A stretch of 64,000 bases of DNA from Sphingomonas swuensis (GCF_039538045.1 NZ_BAABBQ010000001.1:394001-458000); one strand, 5' to 3'. Positions 34,432 to 43,920 are shown, counted from the stretch's first letter. Notes: generated from the sequence alone by a model not told the origin. Numbers and translations: made by a program.

Positions 34432-36521
34432 CAGCGCATCATCCCGAGCAAGGTGTCATACATCTGGGTCGCGGTGGTCATGACTCGCGCCGCCGCCGAA
34501 TAGCTGTTCTGGAGCGTCACCAGGCTCGCCAGTTCCTCGTCGATGTTGACCCCCGAATAGCTGTCGCGGCGGTTGATCGCGTCGGCCCGCCGCGCCCCCA
34601 TGTCGTCGAGCCGGTCCTTGGCCCCGGCCGCGTCGAGCCCGGCTTGGCCGAGTACGAAGCTGGCATAGCTTTCCATCCCGCTGATCCGGCCGCGCCCGAG
34701 GTCGACCGCGGCGGTCAGCTGGTCGACGAAGGCGTTCGCGCCGCGGCTGTCGGCCCCACCGACGGCTCTGCTTCCGACCGCGGCGGCCGTGTCCAGCCGC
34801 GCGAGCGGGAGCCGCTTGCCGCTGGCTACGATGTCAGGCCTGACCTGCGCCAGCGCGAGCCCGGTCTCCTGTCCCGAGGGCAGCAGGAGGGAAGAAAGCG
34901 ATCGTCCGGTGCCGAGGCGGTCGGTGGTGTCGGCGACGACGTTGAGGGTCGCGGTCGGCATGGCGGCGACGGGAGTGAAGGCCAGCCGCCCGCGCGCATC
35001 GAGCGACGCGCTGCCATAGGCGGCCAATGGCCCCGCGTTGAGTGCATTGACGAGATCGCCGAAGGTGCCGCCCGCGACCGGGGTGAGCGTCGCCTCGGCG
35101 AGGACTCGTCCGTCGGCCCCGCGAAGCACGAACTCTGTGTTCCCGCCCGCTGCCAGGCCATGCGCGTCGGCGGCGGTGAAGCCGCTCGGGCCGTAGCTGC
35201 GCGGTCCGCTGACGAGGTCGTTGAGCCCGAACGCCTGGGCGAAGCCGAGCCCGGCACGGTCGCTCGGACTGGCGGGATCCTGCGCCACCGCGACGCCAAG
35301 CGCCCCGGCGCCAACGAGGCTGAGCTTCCCTTGCGCGAAGCTTGCCGTGACCAGCCCGCCCATGCCGGCATTGATCGCGTTGATCGCGTCCTGCACCGTG
35401 GCTGCGGGACCGAGGCTGGCGAAGTCGAGCGTGAAGCTGGCGGCGAGCGTCCCGTCGGGCTGGAGCGCGGCGACCACCGCCTTGCCGCTGAACCCGAGCC
35501 GGTCGCTCGTTCCGAAGCCCGTGGTCGCGCCATCGAGGCGATTGGGCGCGGGCACCGTCGTCTCGGCGTTACTGACCGCGTTCAGCGCCTCCGCGAGCCC
35601 ACCGAACAGGCTTCCGATCTCCTCCTGGAAGCTCGGCAGGCGGCGATCGCGCAGGTCCATCAGCCCGCCCAGCCGGCCGCCGATCGCGGGGCTGTCGAGC
35701 CGTTCGCCTGTCTCGGCCCCGAGGCTCCCGTCGGCCTCGACGAAGCGCAGCTTGACCGGCGGATAGAGCGGCTGGGCACTGCCCTCGCTCGGCGGATAGT
35801 CGAGCTGCCGGAGGCGCCGGTCGAGCAGCGTCACTCCGCCGGCAGTGTCGATCGTCAGCCTCCCGTCGGCGCCCTCGCGCACCTCGATCTTGATCAGTCC
35901 GGCAAGCTCCTCGACCGCGCTCATCCGCTGGTCGATCGACCCGTTGGCCGCACGTCCGCTCGACGCCTGGCGGGCCACCGCGTCGTTCAGCCCATCGATC
36001 CGTCGGAGGAGGTTGTTGATCGAGTCGACCGTGTAGCTGAACTCGCGCTCGGCATCCTCGCGTAGCCCCGCGACGTCCTGATCGAGCGTCTGAAGCGCGG
36101 TCAGCGCCTGCTGCACCGCGCCGACGAAGCCGCGGATCGTGGGTTCGCTTCCGGCCGCGCCGGTCATCGCCACCGCCGCCGCGCCGATCGCATCGAGCCG
36201 CGCCGGGAGCCCGCTCGCCTCGCCGGGCGCGCCGAGCAGCGACTGCAGCCGATCGAGCGAGTTCGCGACCGCCTCGGCCGAACCCCAGTCGCCCGCCCGG
36301 CGGTAGACGGTGGCCTCGAGAAAGCGATCGGCGACGCGCACCGCCTCGAGGGTCCGGACCCCGCTGACCTGCGCCGCGGTGACGCCGGTCTCCAGCGGCA
36401 CCCGTTCGCGGGCGTAGCCGGGCGTGTTGACGTTGGCGATGTTGTTCGAGGCCGAGCGCAGCCCGGCCTGCGACGCGTTCAGTCCCGACAGGGCCGAGCC
36501 GAGGATCTCCGACAGGCTCAC
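34431..36521 (-). CDS. flgK: flagellar hook-associated protein FlgK
   Basis: A 696-residue HAP1. The N-terminus ALSGLNASQAGLRSASNNIANVNTPGYARE is the rod/hook family motif. The C-terminus, LVTLQNSYSAAARVMTTATQMYDTLLGMM, is the matching D0 helix. The long middle domain with repeated beta segments (AVVAALQPDGTLAASF, TEFVLRGADGRVLAEA) explains a length above that of enteric FlgK. It forms the first hook-filament junction ring. It starts 13 nt after flgE. Confidence 0.92.
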   Translation of the reverse strand: MSLSEILGSALSGLNASQAGLRSASNNIANVNTPGYARERVPLETGVTAAQVSGVRTLEAVRVADRFLEATVYRRAGDWGSAEAVANSLDRLQSLLGAPGEASGLPARLDAIGAAAVAMTGAAGSEPTIRGFVGAVQQALTALQTLDQDVAGLREDAEREFSYTVDSINNLLRRIDGLNDAVARQASSGRAANGSIDQRMSAVEELAGLIKIEVREGADGRLTIDTAGGVTLLDRRLRQLDYPPSEGSAQPLYPPVKLRFVEADGSLGAETGERLDSPAIGGRLGGLMDLRDRRLPSFQEEIGSLFGGLAEALNAVSNAETTVPAPNRLDGATTGFGTSDRLGFSGKAVVAALQPDGTLAASFTLDFASLGPAATVQDAINAINAGMGGLVTASFAQGKLSLVGAGALGVAVAQDPASPSDRAGLGFAQAFGLNDLVSGPRSYGPSGFTAADAHGLAAGGNTEFVLRGADGRVLAEATLTPVAGGTFGDLVNALNAGPLAAYGSASLDARGRLAFTPVAAMPTATLNVVADTTDRLGTGRSLSSLLLPSGQETGLALAQVRPDIVASGKRLPLARLDTAAAVGSRAVGGADSRGANAFVDQLTAAVDLGRGRISGMESYASFVLGQAGLDAAGAKDRLDDMGARRADAINRRDSYSGVNIDEELASLVTLQNSYSAAARVMTTATQMYDTLLGMMR

Positions 36522-36534
36522 CGCTCAGCCCTGC

Positions 36535-37836
36535 CTAGCGCTTCAGGCTGGACAGTTCCTGCAGCATGTCGTCGACCGTGGTGATGATCTTGGACGAGGC
36601 GCTGTAGGCCCGCTGGAAGCGGATCATGTTGGTGAATTCCTGCGCGAGGTCGACGTTCGAGGCTTCAAGGGTCGCGCTCGAGATCATCCCCGCTCCGAGC
36701 GCACCCGGCGGATTGATCGCGACCGATCCGCTGGCGCTCGACACCGCAAAGGCATTGCCGGTCAGCCGGGTCAGCCCATCGGGATTCTGGAAGGTCGCGA
36801 CTGGCAGCTGGAATACCTTGCGGGCGGTGCCGTCGTCGAAGATCGCGCTGACCACGCCCGTGTCGTCGACCTCGATGCTGGCGATGTTGCCGAGCAGCCC
36901 GCCGTCGACGCTGGAACTGATCAGCGCGCTCTGCCCGCCGAACTGGGTCAGGCCGTCGAGCCCGCCGTCGGAGCCCAGCTGCAGGTCGATCGGCTGAGAC
37001 CCCGCGCCGTTGGTCCAGCTCGGAGTCAGGCTGCCGAAGAGGGCAGGGGAGGACCCCGCGACGTTGAGGCTTCCGTCGGGGTTGAACAGCACTGTCCCGC
37101 TCGCCAGCAGTCCGCCCGGCGCGGTCACGTCGCCGGCCGGCACCGCGGCGACTTCGGCTACCCACTGGTTGGCGGCGGTCTTGAGGAAGGACAGGCTGAT
37201 CCGGTGCGCGCCCCCCTGCGCGTCGTAGATGTCGAAGCTGCGCTGGAACTGCGGGGTGACCGTTCCCGCGCTCATGTCCCCGGCGGTGTAGGCGCCGGCG
37301 AACACCGCCGCGTCCGACTGGAGGTTGGCGCGCATCTGCAGCCGGCTGGTTGCCGCCGCCGAGCCGGTCAGCTCCGACAGGCGCACCGGTTCGAGCGCGT
37401 TGAGGTTTCCGGTGTCGACGAAGTTGCCGGTCGCATCGAGCCGCCAGCCCTGGAGATAATAGCCGCTGGTGTTGCGCAGGAAGCCCTGGAGATCGGGCTT
37501 GAACGCGCCCGCTCGGGTGAAGGCGACCTCGCTTGCGGGATCGGCGCCGGTGCGGACGACGAAGAAGCCGGCGCCGTCGATGGCGAGGTCGGTCTGGCCG
37601 CTCGACGCCTGGAGCAGCCCTTGCTTGCTGATCAGCGCCTGCGGGGCCGCGGCGACGCCGCCCGCCGAATAGGACGACTTCATCCGGCCGTCGGTGACCA
37701 GCGTCCGGAACTCGGTCGCGACGCCCTTGTAGCCGATGGTGTTGATGTTGGTGATGTTGTCCGCGACCGTCGCCATCGCCGAGCTTTGCGCGCCAAGGCC
37801 GGACACGCCGGCGTAAAGGGCCGAATAGAGACTCAA
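36535..37836 (-). CDS. flgE: flagellar hook protein FlgE (TTG start)
   Basis: A 433-residue hook protein. It starts LYSALYAGVSGLGAQSSAMATVADNITNINTIGYKG and ends with MIRFQRAYSASSKIITTVDDMLQELSSLKR, both diagnostic. The start is placed at TTG 37836, because GGGAGG lies 8 nt upstream and homologues begin MSLYSALY. The ATG at 37866 would add ten non-homologous residues and put the ribosome-binding site inside the gene. It opens the flgE-flgK-flgL operon; other hook and basal-body genes are not in the window. Confidence 0.92.
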   Translation of the reverse strand: MSLYSALYAGVSGLGAQSSAMATVADNITNINTIGYKGVATEFRTLVTDGRMKSSYSAGGVAAAPQALISKQGLLQASSGQTDLAIDGAGFFVVRTGADPASEVAFTRAGAFKPDLQGFLRNTSGYYLQGWRLDATGNFVDTGNLNALEPVRLSELTGSAAATSRLQMRANLQSDAAVFAGAYTAGDMSAGTVTPQFQRSFDIYDAQGGAHRISLSFLKTAANQWVAEVAAVPAGDVTAPGGLLASGTVLFNPDGSLNVAGSSPALFGSLTPSWTNGAGSQPIDLQLGSDGGLDGLTQFGGQSALISSSVDGGLLGNIASIEVDDTGVVSAIFDDGTARKVFQLPVATFQNPDGLTRLTGNAFAVSSASGSVAINPPGALGAGMISSATLEASNVDLAQEFTNMIRFQRAYSASSKIITTVDDMLQELSSLKR

Positions 37837-37916
37837 GGCTGCTGCCTCCCATCCTTGCGCCGGCATCGGCCGGGCTCATGGCCTCCTTATAGGAGCGCCG
37901 TCCGACCCCCCGCGCA

Positions 37917-37935
37917 GGCGGCAAGATTTGCCGCC
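37917..37935 (+). promoter_or_regulatory. 8-bp palindrome between flgE and flbT
   Basis: GGCGGCAA (37917-37924), GAT, TTGCCGCC (37928-37935): a perfect inverted repeat in the divergent promoter region of the two flagellar units. It may be an operator. The GG to GC spacing is 11, not the 10 of a sigma-54 site. Confidence 0.35.
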
Positions 37936-37999
37936 CTCGCGCCCGCCACGCCCTGCCGCGACCTAGAAGGGAGGGACCAACTGGTGAGGGAACAGGCCA

Positions 38000-38404
38000 A
38001 TGACGCTCAGGATTTCACTTCGCGACGGCGAGAAGGTCGTGATCAACGGCGCCGTGATCCGCTCCTCGGGTCGGACCGATCTCGCGATCGAGAGCAAGGT
38101 GACGATCCTCCGCGGCCGCGAGATCATGACTCCGGCCGAGGCCAGCACCCCTGCGCGCGCGCTCTACTTCCACACGATGATGGCCTATCTCGACCCCGAG
38201 CGGCTCGAGGAGCATCACCGCCGAATCGTCGACACGCTGCAGTCGGTCTCCCGCCTCCTCCCGTGCGAGCAGGGCAGGGCGGCCACCGCCCGCTTCGCCG
38301 AACGCGCCGCGCTTACCGATTACTACCGCGCGCTAGGTGACTGCCGGACGCTGATGCGGCTCGAGCATGACGCCCTCGCGCAGGTGACGGAAGTCGCCGC
38401 CTGA
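38000..38404 (+). CDS. flbT: flagellar biosynthesis repressor/regulator FlbT
   Basis: A 134-residue protein of the FlbT family, an alphaproteobacterial post-transcriptional regulator that in Caulobacter destabilises flagellin mRNA until the hook is complete. Family features are LRDGEKVVINGAVIRSS, the KVTILRGREIMTPAEASTPARALYF core and MMAYLDPE. It is divergent from flgE and followed by fliI. No flagellin gene is in the window. An AGGGAACAGG stretch serves as ribosome-binding site. Confidence 0.88.
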   Translation: MTLRISLRDGEKVVINGAVIRSSGRTDLAIESKVTILRGREIMTPAEASTPARALYFHTMMAYLDPERLEEHHRRIVDTLQSVSRLLPCEQGRAATARFAERAALTDYYRALGDCRTLMRLEHDALAQVTEVAA

Positions 38405-38418
38405 ACGGCCTTGCCGCC

Positions 38419-39735
38419 TTGTCCGGCCTTGCAGGCCGGATCCGCGGAGCCGACCCGCATCGCCGCTTCGGTACCTTGCGCAAGGCGCGGGACGCGCTGC
38501 TTGAGGTCGATGGCCTCGGAGGCGCGGCGACCCTTGGAAGTCGCCTCCGCATTGAAGGCCGGGATGGCCCGGTCGAGGCGGAGGTCGCCGCCATCGACGG
38601 CCAGACGGTGTCGGCAATGGCATTCGACGCGACCGACGCGCTCGTCTCCGGAGTCCGGGTCGAGCTTCTCCCCGGCATTTCCGCGCTGCGTCCGTGCGAT
38701 GCCTGGCTCGGCCGGGTGGTCGACGGGCTTGGGCGCCCGCTCGACGCTGGGGGCCCGCTGCCGTTCGGTCTTGTCCCGGCGCCGTTCCGGTCGACCCCGC
38801 CCCCGGCCGCCGCGCGCGGCCGCGTCGGTCCGCTGCTTGCCACCGGCGTGCGCGCGCTCGACTGCTTCGCCCCGCTTTGCGAGGGCCAGCGGCTCGGCCT
38901 GTTCGCCGGCTCGGGAGTCGGCAAGTCGGTGTTGCTGTCGATGCTTGCCCGCTGGTCCGACTGCGACGTCGCCGTCATCGGGCTGGTCGGCGAGCGCGGC
39001 CGCGAGGTGCAGGAGTTCATCGAGGACGACCTCGGGCCCGAAGGCCTTGCCCGCTCGATCGTCGTGGTCGCCACGTCGGACTCCCCGGCAGTGCTCCGCC
39101 GCCAGGCCGCATTCACCACGCTCGCCCTGGCCGAGCATTTCCGTGACCGCGGCCTGCGGGTGCTGTGCCTGATGGACTCGGTCACCCGCTTCGCCATGGC
39201 CCAGCGCGAGATCGGCCTTGCCTGCGGCGAGCCGCCCGCCACCCGCGGCTTCACCCCTTCCGTCTTCGCCGAACTGCCCCGGCTTCTCGAGCGGGCGGGG
39301 CCGGGCCTTGCCGGGCAGGGGAGCATCACCGGCCTGTTCACCGTGCTGGTCGACGGCGACGATCATGACGAGCCGATCGCCGATGCCGTGCGCGGGATCC
39401 TCGACGGCCATGTCGTCCTCAGCCGCCGAATCGCCGAGCGCGGGCGCTATCCCGCCATGGACCTGCTCAGGTCGGTCAGCCGAACGCTTCCGCACTGCCT
39501 CGATCCGCAGGCCGACCGGACCCGCCTTCGGGCCCGCGAGGTCCTCGCGACATGGGCGGACATGGAGGAACTGGTGCGTCTCGGCGCCTATGCGCCCGGG
39601 GCCAGCGCCGAAGTCGATCGCGCGATCGATCTCGCTCCGCGGATCGAGGCGATGGTCGCGCAGGGCAAGGACGATCGTGGCGATCCCGCGCAGGCTTTCG
39701 CGGACCTCGCCGATATCCTCGGCGAGACCGGATGA
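38419..39735 (+). CDS. fliI: flagellar export ATPase FliI
   Basis: A 438-residue type III export ATPase that unfolds and delivers export substrates. Walker A GSGVGKS (Lys169), GLVGERGREVQEF, LMDSVTRFAMAQREIGLA and Walker B-type VLVDGDDHDEPI are all present, and the N-terminal F1-type beta-barrel precedes them. The TTG start at 38419 lies 14 nt after the flbT stop without a clear ribosome-binding site; no ATG is available nearby. The stop overlaps the fliJ-like start (ATGA). Confidence 0.92.
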   Translation: MSGLAGRIRGADPHRRFGTLRKARDALLEVDGLGGAATLGSRLRIEGRDGPVEAEVAAIDGQTVSAMAFDATDALVSGVRVELLPGISALRPCDAWLGRVVDGLGRPLDAGGPLPFGLVPAPFRSTPPPAAARGRVGPLLATGVRALDCFAPLCEGQRLGLFAGSGVGKSVLLSMLARWSDCDVAVIGLVGERGREVQEFIEDDLGPEGLARSIVVVATSDSPAVLRRQAAFTTLALAEHFRDRGLRVLCLMDSVTRFAMAQREIGLACGEPPATRGFTPSVFAELPRLLERAGPGLAGQGSITGLFTVLVDGDDHDEPIADAVRGILDGHVVLSRRIAERGRYPAMDLLRSVSRTLPHCLDPQADRTRLRAREVLATWADMEELVRLGAYAPGASAEVDRAIDLAPRIEAMVAQGKDDRGDPAQAFADLADILGETG

Positions 39736-40139
39736 GCGGCCGTTTCGTGACGGCGCTGCGGATTCGCCGCCGTGCCCTCGACCAGCTCGCGCTGGCGATT
39801 GCCGGAGAACGGCGGAGGAGCGACCAACTCGCCGCCGCCGGCGAGGCGCTCCGGGACTGCCGAATGGCCGAGCGTCGCCTGGCATCGTCGTCGCCCTTCG
39901 ATCCGGATCGCTGGTTCGCCGTCACCGCCGCAAGGCTCGACGACCTCGCCGCCGAGAAGGAGTTGTCCGGGGAGCGTCTCGCCGGACTTCGCGCCGCCGC
40001 CGCCGAGGCCCGGGCCCGCCTCTCGCTGCTCGAGGATGCCGACCACGCCGCGCGCGTCGCCGAGCAACGTCGCCGCGACAAGGCGAAGCAGGACGCGCTC
40101 GACGACCGCACCGGCGCCAGCTGGAGCGTGTCCCGGTGA
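39732..40139 (+). CDS. fliJ: FliJ-like flagellar export chaperone
   Basis: A 135-residue, almost wholly helical protein with heptad-like coiled coil (RRALDQLALAIAGERRRSDQLAAAGEAL and a second helix ending in EQRRRDKAKQDALDD). Size, coiled coil and position directly after fliI (ATGA overlap) fit FliJ, the stalk of the export ATPase and escort of chaperones. Sequence identity alone is weak, as is usual for FliJ. Its stop overlaps the next start (GTGA). Confidence 0.7.
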   Translation: MSGRFVTALRIRRRALDQLALAIAGERRRSDQLAAAGEALRDCRMAERRLASSSPFDPDRWFAVTAARLDDLAAEKELSGERLAGLRAAAAEARARLSLLEDADHAARVAEQRRRDKAKQDALDDRTGASWSVSR

Positions 40140-41041
40140 TCTCTTCGGAACTCGCGGGCCTTGCTCCGGCCGAGCGCGCCGACCTCATCTACCGGCTCGC
40201 CCGAACCGACCTCGATTCGCGCTTGTGGGAAGCAGCCCTTGGTCGCGCCGCGGGCCTGGCCACGACCACCGAGCTCAAGGCCGCCGCAAGCCCGCTTCGC
40301 CTCGAGGCCCTGGTCGAGGCGCTGAGCACCGACGACCGGCTAGCGCCGCGCCTCGCCGGCGCTTCGTCCGATCCGACTGTGGGGCGATCGCCCGACCTGC
40401 CCGGTCTCGGCGCCAATGCCGCCTACCAGCCCCTGCTTGAGCAGGCGGCGAAACGCACTGGGTTCGATCCGGCCCTGCTCGCCGCCATCATCGATGCAGA
40501 GGCCGCCAAGACCGGGGGCGGGCAGTGGGATCCCGTCAGTCGGAACCCGCGCAGCACTGCCGCCGGTCTCGGCCAGTTCCTCGCGGGCACCTGGCTCGGG
40601 GAGGCACGCCGCCCGGGAAGCTGGCTGTTCGAAACCGCGCGCAGCCGCGACTGGCTGACGCCGGCCGGCGCGGTCCGCCCCGAGGCGCGCGAGGCGCTGC
40701 TCGCGCTTCGCTTCGATCCCCGGGCTTCGATCGAGGCCGTCGCGGACCATGCCGCGAGCAATCTTCGCCGTCTGCGCGCCCAGGGAGTTTGCAGCGACGA
40801 CCTGCCTGCCCAGGCTCGCGCCGCCTATCTCGCCCATCATCTCGGGCTCGGCGACGCGCTGCGCTTTCTCGGCCGCGGGATCGACGAAGGCCGGGCCGGG
40901 CGACTGCTCGCCGCGCAGGTCGGGGCTGCCGCTGCCGGCCGCCGGATCGCCGCTGCCGGCAGCGCGGCCGAGGCGCACCGCGACTGGCTGCTCGCCTATG
41001 TCGATCGCCGGGTCCGTCCGACCCGCTTTCTTTCGGCCTGA
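40136..41041 (+). CDS. lytic-transglycosylase-like muramidase of the flagellar operon
   Basis: A 301-residue protein. The N-terminal helical region has LAPAERADLIYRLARTD. The C-terminal SLT-like domain starts FDPALLAAIIDAEAAKTGGGQWDPVSRNPRSTAAGLGQFL, where the Glu and the AAGLGQF motif fit lytic transglycosylases. There is no signal peptide, so it could leave by the flagellar type III route. The GTG start overlaps fliJ. Such enzymes open the peptidoglycan for the rod; here this role is inferred from the operon. Confidence 0.7.
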   Translation: MISSELAGLAPAERADLIYRLARTDLDSRLWEAALGRAAGLATTTELKAAASPLRLEALVEALSTDDRLAPRLAGASSDPTVGRSPDLPGLGANAAYQPLLEQAAKRTGFDPALLAAIIDAEAAKTGGGQWDPVSRNPRSTAAGLGQFLAGTWLGEARRPGSWLFETARSRDWLTPAGAVRPEAREALLALRFDPRASIEAVADHAASNLRRLRAQGVCSDDLPAQARAAYLAHHLGLGDALRFLGRGIDEGRAGRLLAAQVGAAAAGRRIAAAGSAAEAHRDWLLAYVDRRVRPTRFLSA

Positions 41042-41206
41042 CGAACTCCCTCCAAAGTTGAGGCATCTGCCCTTCGCTCTCTCTCGCGAGGCACCATTAA
41101 CTCCGCTTCGGAGGCACGGGTTTACCGCGATTAACTGCCGCAAGCGCCTTCTCCCAGGCATCGGGCGGGCCGGGAATTGTCCCCTCGCCGAAGTCCGGGG
41201 GGACCC

Positions 41207-42202
41207 ATGTCGAAGACCACCGCCGCGCTTGAAGCCGCAGTCGCCGAGCTGCTCCACGTCCGTGCCCCTGCCGGAACTCGGCCGAGCCCGCGGCAGCGGG
41301 TCGCGACCGACCGCGCCTTCGCCCGCATCCTCAAGCTGCTGAGCCCCCGCTTCCGCCACTTCATCCGCCAATATGGGCTCGGCAACCATTGGGACGATGC
41401 CGAGCAGTGCTGCGCCATTGCCGTCCACCGTGCGGTGGAGGCCTATGAGCCCGAGAAGGCGCAGTTCACCACCTTCGTGAACTGGCAGATTCGTGGTGAG
41501 CTGCAGTCGCTCCGCTTCCGCCTGATGACCGACCAGCGCCCCTCTGCGCAGAAGGTCTCGGCGACCACCGTCTCGCTCCACTCCTTCGTCACCGGCGACG
41601 ATGGCGAGGAAAGCTCGCTCGAAAGCCTGGTCGAGGACGAGGAGGCGCTCGAGCGCACGGAGCGCGCGGCCAGCGACTATCTCGCCCGCGCCGCCGCCCA
41701 GTGCCTGATCGAGGAATTCGTCGCCAAGGGCCGCCATGCCGCGCTCGAGACGCTCCGCCGCAAGCAGCCCAAGCGCGAGCTTGCCCGGGCGCTCAAGGCC
41801 GGCGGCCGCGCCTCGCTGGACCCGCAGGCGCTCGACGGGATCGAGGCCCGGCTCGAGCGCGATCGCGAAATCCTCGAGCAACGCGTGTTCGGCGAACTGG
41901 CCGACTATGACGCGCCCGAGGGCAGCGGCCTCAATCGCGAGCAGGTCCGCCAGATCGGCAAGCGCGCCGCCCGAGCCATGGCCGAATTGGCCGAGCAGAA
42001 CCCGCGCTTCCGGGTGATGGCCGACTATGCCCCGACCATCGCCAGCCGTCGCTCCAGGGCCGCCGCACCTGCACCGGGGATCCTTCCCGACCCGCGCGCC
42101 GCGCACAATCGCGCCACCCAGGTCGTCGCACTATCCGACCTCGCCCCGGTTGCTCCCGTGTCCGCCACCCGGCGCCCCGACGGCGATCACCTCGCGGCAT
42201 GA
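41207..42202 (+). CDS. sigma-70 family RNA polymerase sigma factor
   Basis: A 331-residue protein. Region 2-like sequence runs from FRHFIRQYGLGNHWDDAEQ through AVEAYEPEKAQFTTFVNWQIRGELQ (region 2.3/2.4 equivalent). A C-terminal helix, LNREQVRQIGKRAARAMAEL, resembles region 4.2 (as in RpoD RERIRQIE). The middle is divergent and the C-terminus disordered. GGGGGGA precedes the ATG. The leader contains two TTAAC half-sites (41097-41101, 41131-41135). It follows the flagellar genes, so a motility role is possible but unproven. Confidence 0.75.
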   Translation: MSKTTAALEAAVAELLHVRAPAGTRPSPRQRVATDRAFARILKLLSPRFRHFIRQYGLGNHWDDAEQCCAIAVHRAVEAYEPEKAQFTTFVNWQIRGELQSLRFRLMTDQRPSAQKVSATTVSLHSFVTGDDGEESSLESLVEDEEALERTERAASDYLARAAAQCLIEEFVAKGRHAALETLRRKQPKRELARALKAGGRASLDPQALDGIEARLERDREILEQRVFGELADYDAPEGSGLNREQVRQIGKRAARAMAELAEQNPRFRVMADYAPTIASRRSRAAAPAPGILPDPRAAHNRATQVVALSDLAPVAPVSATRRPDGDHLAA

Positions 42203-42253
42203 GCGGCGCCGGTCCGCACCGGGCCGCCGCTCTATTCGTCACCCCTAAGCAAA

Positions 42254-42285
42254 AGAGCCCGGCAGCATCCTCGCTGCCGGGCTCT
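42254..42285 (-). terminator. rho-independent terminator of the chemoreceptor gene
   Basis: AGAGCCCGGCAGC (42254-42266) pairs with GCTGCCGGGCTCT (42273-42285), 13 bp with a 6-nt loop. Read on the minus strand the stem is followed by TTTTGCTT. It lies 44 nt after the chemoreceptor stop and also separates it from the convergent sigma factor gene. Confidence 0.85.
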
Positions 42286-42329
42286 ACGCCGACCCGGTGG
42301 GGGAGAAGGGCCGAGCGTCAGAATTCCTT

Positions 42330-43874
42330 TCAGTCGTCGTCTTCGCCGGCGGTAGCCCCGACGATCGCCGGGGAGACGGTGCTCCCCGAAGCCAGCGCGT
42401 GGAGTGAAACCGCCGGCAGCGACCGGACCGGCGACTGGTAGCTGCCTTCCTTGCCATGCTTCGGAAGGGACACAGGCGCCTTGGCGGGGGTCTCCTCCGC
42501 AGCCGCAGTCTTCGCCTTCGCCGCCACAGGGACGGGTCCCTTGGCCGCTGGTGCAGGAGCCTCCCCGGTCGGCGGTGAGACCAGCGCAGGCCCCGCATCG
42601 GCGCCGCGGAAGCGCCCGGCCTGCTCGGCCAGCCTGCTCGCTTCGGCGAGAAGGTTGCGCGCCGCCGCCGAGGTCTGCTCGACCATCGCCGCATTCTGCT
42701 GGGTCGACTGGTCCATGCTGGCGATGGCGGCATTGATCTCGGTGATGGCCAATGCCTGCGCCTGGTTGTCGCTTGCCATCTGGCCGAGCAGCTGGTGAAC
42801 CTCGTCGACGTCGGACGAAATGTTCTGGAGCGCGTGGTCGACCTTCTCGACCGCTTCCACCGCGGCGACGATGTCGGTCTGCGTCACCGTCAGCTGGCCG
42901 CGCGCGCGTTTCGCCTCCTCCTCGGCACGCATGGCAAGCGCGCTGACGAGATCGGCGACGACCGCGAAGCCGCGTCCCGCCTCGCCCGCGCGGCCGGCCT
43001 CGACCGCCGCGTTCATCGCCAGCACCCGCGTCTGGAAGGCGATCTTGTCGAGCCCCTCGATGACGCTGTCGATGCCGCGCGCGCTGTCGCTGACCCGGCC
43101 CATCGCGGACACCGCCTCGTCGGCCAGCGCCCGCCCCCCGCTGACCGTCGCGATCGCCTGGTCGGCCCGTCCGACGGTCGCGGTCGACGCGCTTGCCGAG
43201 GCCTTGAGCCGGCCGTCCATCTGCTGGATCGCCGCGCTGGTCTCCTCGAGGCCCGCGGCATTGCTCTCGGTCCGGCGGGCGAGGTCCTCGCTTGCCTGCG
43301 CGATCTCCTGGCTGCCCGTCCGGATCGCTCCGGTGCTCTGCGCGACCGAGCGGATCAGGCCGCCGAGGCCCTCCACCGCGCTATTGAAGGAATCGCGCAG
43401 CGCGCGCTGGCCCGCGGGAAAGTCCTCTCCGATCCGTGCCGACAGGTCGCCCGCGGCAAGCCGGTCGAGATGGCTGGCGAGGATCCGGCCGGCGCGTTGC
43501 TGCTCCTCGTCCGGAGTCCTCAATGCCTCCGGGGTCGTCCGATTCACGGCTTCGTCGCGCAAGCGGGCAAGCGAGCGGCCGATCGCGCCGATCGGATCGT
43601 TCCGCCCGCAATGGGGAATGTCGCTGGCACGATCGCCCGCCGCAAGCCCCGCCGCGCGCTCCTCGAGGTCGGTGAGCGGATGCAGCAGGCTGACCTTGAT
43701 CAGTCGGTAGCCAAGCGCCAGCGCGCTGCCCGTGGCGAGCAGCCCGGCGACGAGTGTCGGAACGCCAGGCTGGGCGGAACCGACCACCGCGACGCCGGCT
43801 CCGGCCAGTGCCGGCATCAGCAGAGCGGCGATTGCCGTTCGCTTGTCACCCCTGTCTGCAAACAGCCTGCCCAT
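42330..43874 (-). CDS. methyl-accepting chemotaxis protein (no large periplasmic domain)
   Basis: A 514-residue chemoreceptor. It has two closely spaced N-terminal helices (AIAALLMPALAGAGVAVVG and TLVAGLLATGSALALGY) with almost no periplasmic loop. HAMP-like segments and the signalling hairpin with tip IAFQTRVLAMNAAVEAGRAGEAG follow. The tail is Ala/Pro/Lys-rich (about 425-514). It shares the AMRAEEEAKRA variant with the receptor at 13580. It probably senses an intracellular or membrane signal. It is terminated by a strong hairpin. Confidence 0.9.
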   Translation of the reverse strand: MGRLFADRGDKRTAIAALLMPALAGAGVAVVGSAQPGVPTLVAGLLATGSALALGYRLIKVSLLHPLTDLEERAAGLAAGDRASDIPHCGRNDPIGAIGRSLARLRDEAVNRTTPEALRTPDEEQQRAGRILASHLDRLAAGDLSARIGEDFPAGQRALRDSFNSAVEGLGGLIRSVAQSTGAIRTGSQEIAQASEDLARRTESNAAGLEETSAAIQQMDGRLKASASASTATVGRADQAIATVSGGRALADEAVSAMGRVSDSARGIDSVIEGLDKIAFQTRVLAMNAAVEAGRAGEAGRGFAVVADLVSALAMRAEEEAKRARGQLTVTQTDIVAAVEAVEKVDHALQNISSDVDEVHQLLGQMASDNQAQALAITEINAAIASMDQSTQQNAAMVEQTSAAARNLLAEASRLAEQAGRFRGADAGPALVSPPTGEAPAPAAKGPVPVAAKAKTAAAEETPAKAPVSLPKHGKEGSYQSPVRSLPAVSLHALASGSTVSPAIVGATAGEDDD

Positions 43875-43920
43875 GGTCCCGCCCTATGTCCTCGCACCGG
43901 CCCGCGCCCGGCCGCCTGTT

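Noticed and set aside
37917..37935. Sigma-54 flagellar promoter
   Set aside because: The GG and GC elements are 11 bp apart instead of 10, and the sequence is better explained as a perfect palindrome.
36424..38340. Long plus-strand frame opposite flgE and flgK
   Set aside because: Antisense shadow; it has no recognisable motif, while FlgE and FlgK are unambiguous.
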